Part shown: piece after piece, positions 13,601 to 28,600 of the stretch
Layout: each line of letters begins with the position of its first letter
Position numbering within the stretch: position 1 is the stretch's first letter
DNA from: Vesta saturnalis
Taxonomy: Eukaryota; Arthropoda; Insecta; Coleoptera; Lampyridae
NCBI GenBank assembly: GCA_036346205.1
Contig: JARFJB010001598.1
Coordinates: 1,373,001-1,437,000, forward strand
Length of the DNA: 64,000 nucleotides
Direction of reading: 5' to 3'
The notes under the pieces: generated by a model
Database searches by the model: none
The model's input: only the letters and a program-made list of their open reading frames with translations
Told to the model about the DNA's origin: nothing
Made by a program: the position numbers and the translations under genes

Positions 13601-16600
13601 CGTATTTAACAGTTTAAATTTTAAAAGGCAAAATTTTTGAAAATTTACTCAATTAAGGGGCATATTAAATATTATAATCAGATTCCTCGACAAATTCTGC
13701 ATATTTTTTATTTAACAAGTAGTAGTCTATCTCTTCAAATAGGGTGGGGGGGGGAGTGGGAACCTTGTTACGAAAAAACGCCTTTAATTCAGGTTCTGCT
13801 TGACCGATTTTAATAAACTTGATGTTTGAAAGAGCTGTTGTTAAACAATAGAAAATTTGTAAATTTGAAGCAATCTGATTAATAACATAAATGCTAGAGG
13901 GCGCTGTTTAATATTTTTTTAATACTGTGTTTTCTCTTTACAATTTTAAATGGAAGCATAAAAATGTAAGTAGGTCTTTAAAAAGTAGACTAAATTAGTA
14001 ATAAAACAGTGAAAACTGCAAGTTGATATCTTTTTCCTATCTTGAGATATCGTAAGAAACAGGTAAATGGCGGGAATTGTTCTTTCAACGTCTGTAGGCT
14101 ACTAGTTCGCGTTAACGGAAATTATTAAATTTAGCCTGGATGAAAAGATCTTACATTGGTCTGCAGTAATTTAAACTGTTGTCATACTAATGTTATGGTT
14201 GCCGCTAGATTACCTAAATGTAATGCTGTCGCTACTAACAATGAGAACAAATTATAAAATAATAATGTGATAAATCTTACATTTTTTAATTATATAAGAC
14301 TGTTATATTTATTTTCAAGCGATGTGTTAGTAAATCAAAAGTATAAAATATCAATAAAAACCGATATTTGCCCAGCAACAACAAATACAGTTTAAAATAT
14401 GAATTACAATTTACTGATGACAACAAAATTAGTAAAGAGGGCCATGTAAGATAAAAAATAAATTCCCTGTTGAAAACAAGCAAGCTATGATTTTCACGCA
14501 TGTATCAAAAATTATTCATCGTGTTGCATTTAATAGACTTTCTTTATCTTTTCGTACCAAAATGATTCCTACAAATGAAGAAGCATTTGATATGTTGGCA
14601 GTTTATTTTGAATGTATGAGAAATGCAACCGTTGCTGCAGTGTATGCACTGCAGTACCCAAACAGACGGCATCACAGCAGAAGAGTTTTTCTCCAACTCA
14701 CACACCGTGTGCGTACTACTGGAAATGTGAATTTTCCTGTGTACCGAAGACAACGCAGAGGTAGAACAGAGGAAAATGTTATTGATGTTTTAGCTTATGT
14801 AAATTTTAACCCTCATTCAAGCACCAGAGCTATAGCTAGAGACTTGGTTATATGTCGAACCACCGTCCAAAATATTTTAAGAGAACACCGGTGACTACTT
14901 ATTTATTAATGCGGTATTATAATGATAAAAATGTTTTAATTTTTTTCGTTTGTCGTTATATGTTTCTCATTTTTATCATACCGAAAATGTCATTACATCA
15001 AAGTTAACTTGTGACAACATGACTACTGTATTTGCCGCCATTTTATGTCCAGTTTCAATAAAAAATTATTTAATGAAATTATCTTATGCTATGTGAATAG
15101 ATTTTAACTAACAACATGATAATTAAGTGAGGCAAAGTAAAGTAAAAAGGTATCAATAATAAAAAATAATGAGAGGTCGCGAAAAAATTCGTAATAACAT
15201 TACGAGAGTTAATGCATTTAAAGTCCTTTTTCGTTTACTAACAACGAAGGACTTCAATGTGTCATATTGATCTGATTACTTTATAATATATACTATTTTA
15301 GATTGCACCCATATCACATGGTGCTACACCATAGTTTAAATGCTCAAGATTTCGATACCAGGTTGGATTTTTGCAACTGGCTCTCAAATATGACACACGA
15401 CGAACCTGAAATACTTTCACGAATTATGTGGACAGATGAGGCTACTTTCCATAGTGATGGTAGTGTAAATTGACATAATATGCACTACAGGTCTGAAACG
15501 AATCCCCACTGGATGCAGGAGGTCCATCATCAGGGTCGTTGGTCTGTAAATGCCTGGTGCTGGATTCTAGGTGGAGAAATAATTGGGCTTTTTTTTTTAA
15601 TGAGACTTAATGGAGAAAGATATTTAGATTGTTTAAGCAACGAATTGCCATTTCTTTTGGAAGACGTACCCTTGGCCATTCATCGTGACATGTTCCTGCA
15701 ACATGATGGGTGCCCGGCACATTATTCTAGAGATGTTCGGGAATTTCTTAGCTCAGTCATACCCTGAAAGGTGGATAGGACGTGGAAATTTATTTATTTG
15801 ACCACCGAGGTCTCCAGACATAACTTGTTTAGATTTTTATTTGTGGGGGCGAATAAAAGATCTCGTTTATGCCGATAGACCCACAACAAGAGCTGACATG
15901 ATTGAAAGAATACGACAGACAATACGAAGTATTTCAAGGGCAGAAATTGAAACTGCTGTTCTCTCCACCCGTCAGTGGTCAATGATGGACGACATTTCGA
16001 ACATCTAGGGCAACACTAATTAGGTAGTTATTTATTTAAGGTTTTAATTGTTAGATTTATCACATTATTATTTTATAATTTGTTCTCATTGTTAGTAGCG
16101 ACAGCATTACATTTAGGTAATCTAGCGGCAACCATTAGTATGATAACAGTTTAAATTACTGCAGACCAATGTAAGATCTTTTCATCCAGGCTAAATTTAA
16201 TAATTTTCATTAACGCGAACTAGTCTACTAGACGTTGGAAGAACAATTCCCGCCATTTACCTGTTTCTTACAATATCTCAGGATAGGAAAAAATATTGAC
16301 TTGCAGTTTTCACTGTTTTATTACTAATTTAGTCTACTTTTTAAAACCTACTTAAATTTTTATGCTTCCATTTAAAATTGTAAAAGAAAACACAATATTA
16401 AAAAATATTAAACAGCGCCCTCTAGCATTTATGTTATTAATCAGATTGCTTCAAATTTACAAATTTTCTATTGTTTAACAAAAGCTCTCTCAAACAACAT
16501 CAAGTTTATTAAAATCAGTCAAGCAGAACCTGAATTAAAGGCGTTTTTTCGTAACAAGGTTCCCACTCTCCCCCACCCCTTATTTGAAGAGATAGACTAC

Positions 16601-19600
16601 AACTTGTCAAATAAAAAATATGTAGAATTTGTCGAGGAATCTGATTATAATATTTAATATGCCCCTTAATTGAGTAAATTTTGAAAAATTTTGGTTTTTA
16701 AAATTTTAACTGTCAAATACATCCTCTAGCGGTGGACCTACAGTTCTGAAAATAATTTCCAGGCGTTTCTCGAGGCCACTTTTGTTATAAAATTTTTTTT
16801 CCCGAACCTGTGCTATAATCTATTCCTGCTATATGGCCGACGACCGTTCTTAGTTGGCCACCCGGTACATGTATTCTGTCCACCTATTGTAGAGTTATCA
16901 ATATGTTATGTAAAAATTAGAATATTTATATTACATTGGAATTAAAAAAAATTATTCACTATCAATGTCACTCTCAAAAGTGGAATTGTTAACAGATATA
17001 ATTAGGTAATGGTTGCACAACTTCAAGAAGTTTTTCAATTTTCCACCACTCTAACATAGACACTTCGTCATGTTTAATGCATTTCTGCCAATATGTTTCA
17101 TCAATTCATTGCAAGGATTCCATCCATATTTCTTTTACATGGTCATTGTTAAATTTGGAATTACGTCTTCCTATGTTTTTGTTGTAGTGTTCTTTGCAGT
17201 TTGCCCATACCAGTTCAATTGGATTAAATTGACAGTGATATGGTGGTAACTGTAATACTCTATGTCCACACTCGTTTACCTATTTCATACACCTTTGGTA
17301 TCACATTATCTGCAACTAATTGCAGTAATTCTTTTTTAAACTTGCTAGGTTCATAATCTATGTTATGCTTTAATAAAAAATTACATATTTCTTCATTCTT
17401 AGATGAATTATTTGGAACTTTTTCAAGAAGTTTGGAATGGTAACTAGCATTGTCCATTACAATTAAACATGGTTCTTTTAAGTTTGCAATTAAATTATTT
17501 TCAAACCATTTTGTAAACAACTCGTCACATATCTCCATAATAGTCTGCACTTTGTGACTTTGTAGAAAACAAAAGTGAAGCATCGGAAATAAATCCATAT
17601 TCATTACCTGCACTCGAACAACTATAAATCTAAAAAATATAGTTATTTTATTAGGAATTATAATGTAATAACTAAATTACAACAAATCCTTTTTCTTTCA
17701 CCCATTGGCTTCTTCTTCATGCTTTACTTAGATTTATCATCCCAGCTTCTTTTGTGCGTTTCTCGACTGAAAATCCAATTTTCATCTAAGGATACAGGAT
17801 TGTATAAATTTTCTTCTTTATTTTTGTAATATTCATTCTCTTAAGAATCGTGCACGATTGGCAGCAATATGTGATTATTCCAGTAAACCTCTCCTACCAT
17901 CATCTACTTTAGATAAAAAGTCAATAGAATGTAAGAGACATCTTAAACTTGATCTATTGAAATCGAAAACTTGACTATTGCTTAATTCTTTTTGTAATGA
18001 TGTCAGTGTAACATGTATACTTACAAACAAGTAAAGTACTAATATGTATTACATGTTTGTATTTACATTTTGAATGCATTTCATAAATTTTTCTCTTTAT
18101 AGCATCCTTCACATAGTCATCAACTTCGATGGACTTAGATTTCGTACGTTGCCTCCGCTTAGCTGGTGACTGTGAGGTTTATTTACGTTTTGGTCTTCTG
18201 TAGCACTTTTTTTTATAGCACTAACTGTATTTATACTAACCTCACATAATTCATAAGTGCGCTAAAAGTATTCCTTCTACGTATCATATTTTATGCAATA
18301 ATGTGCTCATACCTGCATAACAGATTCAAATGGAACGAGTGCCCCTCGATTGTCACATTCCCGTTCAAAACAATTAAGCACATTCATAACTACGATCTGC
18401 GCTTGAGATTTAAGATGCTTATTTCGTAGCATATCTAAAATATTTGTAAATTTTATATAAATTATGTAAAAATGTTACCAAATTACCGTTAATTCACTGT
18501 ACAAGTTGTAGGTAGTTTTGAAAAAAACTGTTTTTTATAAAAAGTAAAGCAAAAACGCATAAACAATAATTTAAAAAATGATAGAAGTGACAGATGCTGC
18601 TTTTAATCACGACGCACGTTTTAGTGCGCTAATATGAATTGTACAGCAAATTTATGTTTTTACGGCAATCCTTCTCCAATACATGTAGTTGAGAGAGATA
18701 AAATATGTAATTTTATTATGGGGTTTTAGATCGATGAGTCATACCCAACTTTATTTGAATCTATATAAAAATTTAATAACTATGGACGATATAAGTTTAA
18801 AAAATATCACATTATAACTTAAAACACCTTAAAAAGTTAAAATGAGAACATTATTGTAGAAAATTGAATAATCAAACCATTTACTAATTTATAGGTCCAG
18901 TATTTCTTGATTTCAGTGATGACATATTTAATCATTGTATTCTTGCATATTGATTTGGCAAATGCCGTATTCCACCCTTAAATTCTAGCAGTCTTATAAA
19001 TTAATTTTGAATTTTTTCAATTTTTAACCCTTGAGGTAAAAAAGGTGGTGTTATACGTTTAATGTGTGTATCTGTGTATCTTGTATGAATTGAAGTGAAT
19101 TGAAATGGTGTCTCCCATTTTTAAGTGAAAATCCAAGTGAAATAGCGGACGTTTAATTAAACTATCAAAGGGAGTGAGTAAATGAAGTAAGGAGAATGTG
19201 ATAACAAGATAAAAAAGGTAGGATTAGAACTAAGCAATTAAAAGTCAGACTTAACTGATAAATCAGTGACATTAAGGTCAAGTTTCTATAAAGTGCAAGG
19301 ACAGATAAGCAATGAACGCATTTCAAACGTATAAACAGTTTGCAGCACCGTATTTAAAATTTTTAAATTATTTAACACCTTATTTAAAATCTCGATATAG
19401 TTTTCGAGTCGGCGCGAGGTAACTGTATACGCAGTCCTAGCTCAATAGCGGTGTTTGAGGTGGTCTTAGTATGTGTAAAAATAAATAGTCGGAAAAAACG
19501 TACCCTTATGGACAATAAAGGAACTAAAAAGTGCGGGGGAACAAAAGGTAAAAGAAGCCCGAGTCTGAAAGATTTTGTGAAACGGATAAGGGAAACAGAA

Positions 19601-22600
19601 GACCAGCAGATTTCGAAAAATGGGAACAAGAACAACAAAAAAAGCGCCAAAACAAGCAGAAGTCCACAAAAACAAAAAGAAATACAGAGTGATATAAAAG
19701 ATAAACGGAGAAACAAGAACCAAAAAAATATGGGTAACCTGGAAAAGCTAATAAAGAGTTTAGGTACCCAGATACAAAATGCGCAAAAACGGCAATTTAT
19801 AATATAAATGAATACTTCAGAAAATACGGGGAAGAAATAAAAGAATAACAGAAGAATCACAAAGAATGGAGGAAGAACGGGAAAAAGGATATGGAATGAA
19901 TAAAGAATAAATTAGAAAAATAGGAAAAGAAAGAAAGAAGAAATAACATAGTTATTAAAGGAATGGTTCAACAACTAGCTTTAAAATATTTTCTTTTGTT
20001 TAAAGAATTCTTGCCACTCATGGTCTATTTACCTTTTTGAATTAACATTCTTAAATTATTTTCAACTCTCGTTTGAAGTTCTTCAATGAAATTTATTTCG
20101 CTTGAAAATACCTTTTAACTAAACTCCACACACATTTTGTAAAAAAATCAGGGTTCTGTTTCATTCTTTCTTGTAATAATTCGCAAAAGTCTTCTCAAAA
20201 AAAGATCTTCAGTGAATAATTCTTGTACACGCCTGTAATGAAATGGGAGCAATAATTGTTCTTTTAATACACGATGTACACTAGAAACACTTGCGTTACT
20301 TGCCCTTGTCACATTTCTTACACTTATTCTAGGATCCGCAACAACTAGATTTAAAATATTTTGTTTAAGGAATTCTTGCCACTCGTGGTCTATTTACCTT
20401 TTTGATTTAAAGGTTCGAGTCTCACGACCCCACCTCACTAAATTCAAAAATGTTTTTGAATCCGGAACACTTCTTCTTGGAAATTTTTCTTTTCGCTGCT
20501 TTTACATTTCCATCACATTCCTCTAATGTTAACAACATATTGGTATAGTCACTATTAGTGTACATATTCATTTTCAAAGTTTTTAAAAGCATTATTATTT
20601 GTTAAACAAACCAAAACTATCAACAACAAAAATCGTGCGTTTGCAGTCTACGCCTACTTATGACCTAACCGTTTCAGATATAATAAAAAAAAAAGGATTT
20701 TTGGGGCCTCTTATATTGGGCTGTATCTTCTTAAGAAGGCATTTTCATACACATGTTTATTAACCAAACTAGCGTTATTTTTTAATATTCTATTTACCCT
20801 AGAAAGTACCGGAACGCTTTTTGAAACACCCAGTAGATAGTGACTTGATAGGAGAACAAAAAATTCAAGCAGTTATTAGAAAAGTTGCAAGAGAAGAAAG
20901 AATCAAACGGAAAAGACAAAAATGGGATATCAGAAAAAAAAAACTTTTTCTGTAGTGACCTGTGGAAGGTTAAAAAACAGTGAAAATGCAGCCCTAAAAA
21001 ACTAAATGCAGCCCTAAAAAACTAAATACTTTAAACAACGACGGCTTCACGATGACAAAATAGGCGAAGGAAATGGATTTGAGGAGCAGGAAAAAAGGGA
21101 ACGGAAAAAATCTAAAAATAATAACATTTCAAACACGTACATAAATGTAGCTTATTGGAACGTACGAGGACTCAACAAAGAGGGGGGTAAAGTTATACAG
21201 TTAACTGAAGAATGTAGAAAATATGGGATAAACATAATGGCCATACAAGAATCAAACATAAAAGACAAAGTAAATAGATATGTATGGATCAATGGAAGAG
21301 GAAAAGAGAATAAGTTTGGAACAGGTCTTCTCGTAAAAGACAGTACTAGAATTTAAAACAGTAAACAACAGAATAAACTACCTAAGAATAAGAGGGCAAT
21401 ATAGAAAATATGTTATAAATGTACACGCACCAACCGAAGTGGCAGAACATGAGAAAATGAAGAATTGTATGAGGTTATTAATAAAATACCCAGCTTTGAC
21501 ATCAAAATAATAGTGGGAGATTAAAATTCCAAAATAGGGAAAGAAAAACAATATGAAGTGATGGCGGAGAAGGAAAGCTAACACAAAACGACAAACAAAA
21601 ATGGACAGGGATTGGTGAACTCAGCAGCATGAAACCACATGATAATTAAAAGTACAAATCACTTACAAGAAGACAAACAAATCACATTGAGTCAGTAAGA
21701 TCGTATAGAGGGGCAGATGTAAGTTCGGACCATTTTATGACGAAATCAACCATTAAACAAGCAAGAGTAGTAATATGGTATGACGATAAAAAGACAACAG
21801 TGTAAAAGGAAGGTAGAAGTACTTAAAGAAAACCAATCCAAGACCAAATATGTAATACTGCAATAAGTGGAAATATTAGTACAGAAAAAGAGGAAGCTTC
21901 ACCGACATGGAAAGAATACACAAAGGTCACACAAAAAATGAAAAACGACAAGAGCCCAGGATCTGACAACATTATGGTTGAATTTTTAAAAGAAACAAAT
22001 GTTGACATGAGAACCCGTATAATTAATAAAGAAAGTATGGCACATAAAGTGTATGCCAGAAGAATGGTCAATGGCAATAATTTGTCTTATTTACAAGAAA
22101 GGGAACAATTACAGACTGGTCTCTCTGTTAAATGTAGTATGTAATATTGTAAGAATGCTTATAAATAACAATCTAAACGAAGAATCAGAAGGAAAGGTTG
22201 GTATGTACCAAGCAGGTTTGAAGAGCTGGCAACTAATAAATGACAACATCTATATATTAAAACAAACACAATAAAAATGTGGCAGTAAAAATATACATAT
22301 ACATACCCTATTTATCAGCTCCAAGTGAAATGAAAGTGAAAATGGATACTAACATACATTCACACAGACACACATCCAGACATCATGGCCGATCTTGGCG
22401 AAATTTGGCCAAAAGTTGTAAAATGAGCTAATAAGTCTATTTAGCAATAGTGAAAAAAAAAGTCGATTGCATAACCTTCTATACCTACATATGTATATGT
22501 AGGTTGGAAGGTAAAAATGGCAGAAGACATCTAATATAACAAAGTTTACAGACTTGAGATCTATTTTTATTTTACCATATTTATATATTTTTTACTTTTT

Positions 22601-25600
22601 GTGAATTAAATGCGATAAAATTACAGATAATTTTTAATATGCAATAATTATTCAACAAATTAAGTAAGTAATTATTCAATATGTTAGTATATAATTGTAA
22701 GTAGACATTTTTATAGTTTTAAGTATGTTTAAGGTATTAAATAATACCATTGCAGCATTAGAATTTCGTTTATTTGTAATTGTGTCCTGGACTGTAGTAA
22801 AAATAAAATGAAAAAAGCATGTTCCATGGACTTTTGACAGGTTAAACGTAAAAATATAGCAATTTTGTCGTACTATTTTTATAACAGCTAAAAAGCAAAC
22901 AAAAAGAATAAAAACAAATCCAGGTCCATACTTAAATCTTTTGACCTGATGACGTTATCTAGGAGCAATTTTCAATTTTGCCATGTATCTTTAAAACTAA
23001 AAATTTAACAAATATTTGTTTACGTCATCGATTTTGTCTCAAAAATTGAGCACAGGAAAGCGGAAACTACAAGTTACTAGCTATAATATTAAGAGAGTTA
23101 CCCATTTAATCCCATCAAAATGTGGATATACTGTACAGTAAGTGCGTTAGTCAAAATCACAAGTGATATATGTACTGCATTAGTTTTTGAAATGAATGAT
23201 TTTCAATTTGGGCTTAGCGCTTATATTTACATTGCACAACAGAGTGTATGTCTTTGTCATTCTAACACATGCCATTAAAGCTAGAAAGTTATAATTTATA
23301 TCACCATGAGCAGTGATACCTGCAACAAAAGAGATAGGACTAGGTATATATCATGTTGGAGCGCAATGAAAATAATTCCACTTAAAATGGTTAAGCAGCG
23401 ATCCTTAAACTGCTATGTTTGGTTTTAAAACCATATAAATACATTAATAACATTATATTAAATGGTTTATAATTCTATCAAGTACATTATTACCTACCAA
23501 CTGCTTACCCTTACTTATATTAAACTCACTAAATTATAATTTTCATATATAATACCATAAGTGTAACGAAATTATTGGATAATTTAATGTCTAATCGTCG
23601 ATTCGCGCACGAATATTTTTTATGAGAATTATCAAGCATGTTAGGCATTTTGAAAATTATGCAATAATTTTGTTTGCACGAATGGTATTCAATTAGAGAA
23701 TTGCATTTCAAAAACTACAAATTGTGTATTCATAATTTAGAATTTAACTGGCCAAAAATTATAATTATCAATAGAAAATAACTAAATTGTTAAATCAGAA
23801 GTTTACTAAAATCACATTTTGTACTCATAAATATGTTAATAATTGTAATTATTAACATGATCTTTAATAACGTGATTTTAATGTTATTGGTAGATAATTA
23901 GTGCAAGAATGCCTATGTAATGTAAATTCTAGACGAATTGCATTCATATTTACTTGGGGCTGTACGTTTGTGTTGTCAATTTCAATAATATTCGCCACTT
24001 TAATAAACCATTAGTTCGATAAATTTTGTAAACCAACCTATCTAAAGACATTTTTGAGGTTTTAAGAATTTTTCTTAAAAACTATAAATGTAAGAGAATC
24101 CATACACACAGTCCTAGATTGTGTATAAAATGCTTATCGATATCGATTTACATTCATTCAATAAACCTCAGGAGATTTTTCAATTTATTTAAGTTTAAAA
24201 ATGCCCTGAAGTTAATCTTGAAAGAAAATAGTTTTAAGAAAAAAATGAAACCACAAAATGTTTTATGCATGCAACTATATCTTTTAAAACGGACCAAGTG
24301 CGAGTCTAGCATCGCTCTCCCAGAATCAAACGGCATCATTGCTGCAGGTATAATTCAATTACAATGCCTGTAATGACGCCTTTCTTCATTCACCGCCCGC
24401 AGTGATAAAAACTAGATAATTACAACTTTCTATCTTTAATGCCATGTGATAGAACAACAAAGACATATACTCTGTTGTGTAATGTAAATATAAGTCCAAA
24501 GTGGAAATCATCTATTCTAAAGACTAGAGTACACATCATTGCATTTATTCAAATTAAAGTATTTGAGGAAATCCACAAATAATTTGTATTTACACAATAC
24601 ATTGTCTTTAATCTAACATTTTATATACAAATTCCATACCTATTACGAGCACCTTTTAAGTAATACAATTTAATACCCTTAATGTAATTCTATTTATTTT
24701 TGTATTAAAATATCGTGATATCTATAGAACAAATTTATTTCTTTATAAAATAAATTGATTAGCCAGATTAAGAATGCTGGTAGAAATAACTACTTAGCAG
24801 GATAAAACTTTATTACCCGCAAACATTCAGAGAATAGTCTTTGAACTACTATTGTTATACCTCAATTACCTGTTACTAACAGGGCAAATTAGCTCTCAAG
24901 GTAATGCCCTTCTATCAAGTCTCTTGAACTTAGACCCCGCTTCTTTTGATATCTCAGTACCATTTAATGGTCAGTCTTACAAATGAGCTAATAGAAACAT
25001 ATATTCTATATTACGGTTTCCAATTTTTACACTAAGGCTTGGATAATTTCCTTCTTTGTATTTAAATACCAGAGTAGATGATTAGGATATTTGACTATTT
25101 CACTAAATTGAATCGAATAACTAAAATAGAGATATTATTCTTTTTATAATTTTCATATTAAAGCGAAACTAATTGTGTTAAATAAAAGTATAAAAATTTG
25201 CATTCACACAAAATATTGTGACATTTACCTATTTTTTGCTTTACATTGATTATCACAAACCATTTATATGACAAAGTTTACAAGTATGTATTGAAAAATT
25301 CTTAGCCTACTACAGAAGCAAACAAAATTTGAAAGTCAAAGTATTTTATAATTCAACATACTTTCCTCGTAATTAGATACATTTATTATAAAAAACCTGC
25401 AATGCCTCTATACCTTTAAAAAAAATTTCATCTTGCTTTGAAAACCAGGCGTCCACAGCTTCTATCACCTCTTTATTGGAAGAAAATTTTAGACTTTTTT
25501 CAGTTGAGGAAAGGCATGATAGTCGGACTGAGCCAGATCTGGTAAATAAGGAGGATGTTTTGGTAATTCGAACCCTAAATTACGAATTGTTTGCATGGCA

Positions 25601-28600
25601 ACATGCGATTTGTGTGCAGGGGAATTGTCCTGTAAAAACAAAATACCTTTGGACAACTTTCTGCGTCTTCTTTCCATAATTTTTTCTCGTAAATCTGCTT
25701 ATCCCCTTCAAATACAGGTACTTGATGCTGACTCGATGCTTCAATTTTCACAATTTCGGTCAACATCCTTTTCTTCAATTTTGATTGCACAACTCTGGTT
25801 TGTCTTTTTGACATGAAACTTTACACTGACACTTCTAGAATAGAAATTTATTTGTCCCAGTAATTAAAAAATCACAGAAAACCATAAAGACGTAGAACAG
25901 TGTCCAAATGATACATATAGTTTTTAGACACATAATTAGTTAAAAGATATATCATTCAAAGCACTACCATTGTAATTTCCATTTTTACTATATCTATAAT
26001 AATTAATCATTTGTGTTTATAGGAGTGTTCTATCCTCGTCATTATAAAAATCTTGCAAAGAATATAATGTATAATGTACCTTCTTAAAACAACTTTTAGT
26101 TGGTGTATCTTTAAATTTCTTGTGAGTGAGGACACAGATTGTATATTTATAATAGGTTATTCTTCGTTGCTATGGTAACGCAATATTTTCTTTATCCACG
26201 GAACTGATCTAGACTAATGGGATATCAATACTTCTTCGTACTGGTGGTTATCTTTACTACTTTACACAAACGAAGCCAGACATTATTTTTCTCTGTTGTG
26301 AATATTACATAAAGTGGTAATAGTTCCCTTCTATATTTGGTACTACTCTGTGGTGTTTTTCGGTGAATGTGACTGTGCACCGCTGTGCATCCAGAGACAA
26401 AAAAAAATGTAATATTATAATGTTAATAATAAAATAAAATGTACTTACCTGAAGTAACTGTGTGTGTCAATACAAAATAAACTAACAAGAGCTTATGGGC
26501 AACTAGTGATTATCTTAATTTTTATGTTGAGTCAGTATGTAAAAAGTATTTTTCTGATTTTTTAATATTAAAAGAACCAATCAAAGTAGCTGTAGCTGAG
26601 AAAAATAATTATATTATATGGAAGTAGTAGGTGTAGGAAATATTAAAGTGTTAAGTACGATATTTAATGATAAAATCAAGTGTACAATAACTAACGTATT
26701 GTATGTTCCTACATCAAGACGGAATTTATTGTCTGTAAAGAGACTAAGTAAAGCAAATATTAAAGTTGTATTTGATGAGAAAAATGTGAAACTATATAAT
26801 GATAAGAATGCAGTTGGTTTAGGTTACGTGAATAATTTATATATTTGTTTTGAAGTAATTTATAATGAATTTTGAAATACAGAAACTTAGAATAATGAGG
26901 CAAAATTATGGCATAAGCGCTTAGGGATCTTTGTTAAGGGAAAATTAACTAAATCAAAGTTTGGTACAAGGTTCAAGTCAAAGAGGTTATACAAAGCCAG
27001 GTTGGTAGTTATAGGGTGTTCACAACGAGAATCGGTTGATTATGAAAGCATATACTCACCTGTTGTTAAATTGGCAACTATAAGAACATTATTATTATTG
27101 GAAATCAAAGAAAATATACATTTTAACATCTAGACGTTAAAACGGCTTTCCTTAATGGGGAATTAAAAGAAAATTGTAATATTATAATGTTAATAATTAA
27201 CAAAATAAAATGTACGTACCTGAAGTAACCATGTGTGTCAATACAAAACAAGAGGTTATGGGCCCAGAGAGGTACGTCAGAGGAAAGAAATCGGAAAATA
27301 ATTAAAATTTTGATCATTGTAAACTAATATATAAGGAACCTATTATGAGAGGGTGTTGTGAATATTACATAAAGTGGTAATAGTTCCCTTCCATATTTGG
27401 TACTACTCTGTGGTGTTTTTCTGTGAACGTGACTATGCGACACTGCATGCAGAGACAAAAAAAAAGGAAGTTGTAAATAAAATGACGTAGCATGGGTGCG
27501 TACGTTCGCAAATCTGAAAAGAAAAATGTAATATTATAATGTTAATAATTAATAAAATAAAATGTACTTACCTGAAATAACCGTGTGTGTCAATACAAAA
27601 TAAACTAACAAGATTCTCTGTTTATTTGTAATACTAGAAAGTCATCTTTAAATACAGTGTTTATTAAATATGTAAAATAAAAATTTTTAGGGTTATAATT
27701 TCTTGCAAACGTTAGATGATCATTCCTCGTCCATTACAGCCGTCCGATTTTTAAATATGCATGGAAACTTACAAATGGTTTCTTGTGGTGCCGATAAAAG
27801 TTTAATTTTTAGATCTTTAAGTGATGTGAGTAATTTTTGTGTTATTTATTGTTGTAAAGAATATATGAAAAATAATTTCAGACCGCTAATGGATCTGCTC
27901 AATTTGCCAGAGGCCATAATGCAACAGGAAAAACAACACTGTATGACATGGAAGTTGATAGTGGCCAAAAACATGTATTAACAGCATGTCAAGATCGTAA
28001 TGTTAGAATTTATAGTGTTAATACCGGCAAACACACACGAGTATTTAAGGGAAGCACGGGTGATGATGGTACACTTATAAAGGTATAAAACAATATGCTA
28101 TGAAATTATTGAGATTCTGTAGCACAAAATATCTTTTTTACTTAGATTATTACTTTTCAATCAATCTAGTTTAATGGTATAGATAAATCAAAGAAAAACT
28201 TATGTAATAATCTAAGTGAAGAGTAGATTAATTAGAAGGATTGCATAACCCGAAGAAAGGAATGTAAATCCATAGTTACTCAAAATGGGGTTGTGGTAAT
28301 TGAATGAATAAAATACTAACCCAAAACCCTCCCCATCCAAAATTTTAATTGATTTGAAGAATAAAATGAAAGATAAATGTGTGCACTACATATTTTGACA
28401 TATCTGGTCATCAGACTATATGTATCTAAAATAGAAGTTAGGAGTAAAACCACTTATAGTGGGGTAAGAATTAGATCCTAAACCTATTAGGTAAATTTAA
28501 ATGCGAAGGCAAAATTGAAATTACATGCATATTGTTACTACAGGAAAAAATTGTTCTTAGTATTTTAAATTTTAAATTAATGTAGCATCTTTAGAATCAA

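Larger units (their letters stand above)
19384..22290 (+). mobile_element. Decayed LINE (non-LTR) with ORF1 and ORF2 remnants, interrupted
   Basis: ORF1-like lysine-rich frame at 19451-19807 (SLKDFVKRIRETEDQQISKN, NLEKLIKSLGTQIQ). ORF2 pieces follow from about 21130: endonuclease start VAYWNVRGLNKEGGKVIQLT, INIMAIQES, and IIVGD-NSKIG; then reverse-transcriptase fingers NDKSPGSDNIMVEFLKE (about 21940) and MPEEWSMAIICLIYKKGN with NVVCNIVRMLI (about 22050-22200). Many stops and frameshifts. A different transposon fragment sits at about 19965-20850 between ORF1 and ORF2. The 3' part of RT is missing. Confidence 0.78.

Noticed and set aside
19384..19860. 158-codon minus-strand hydrophobic frame
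   Set aside because: Antisense shadow of the lysine-rich LINE ORF1; poly-lysine codons read as phenylalanine/leucine on the other strand.
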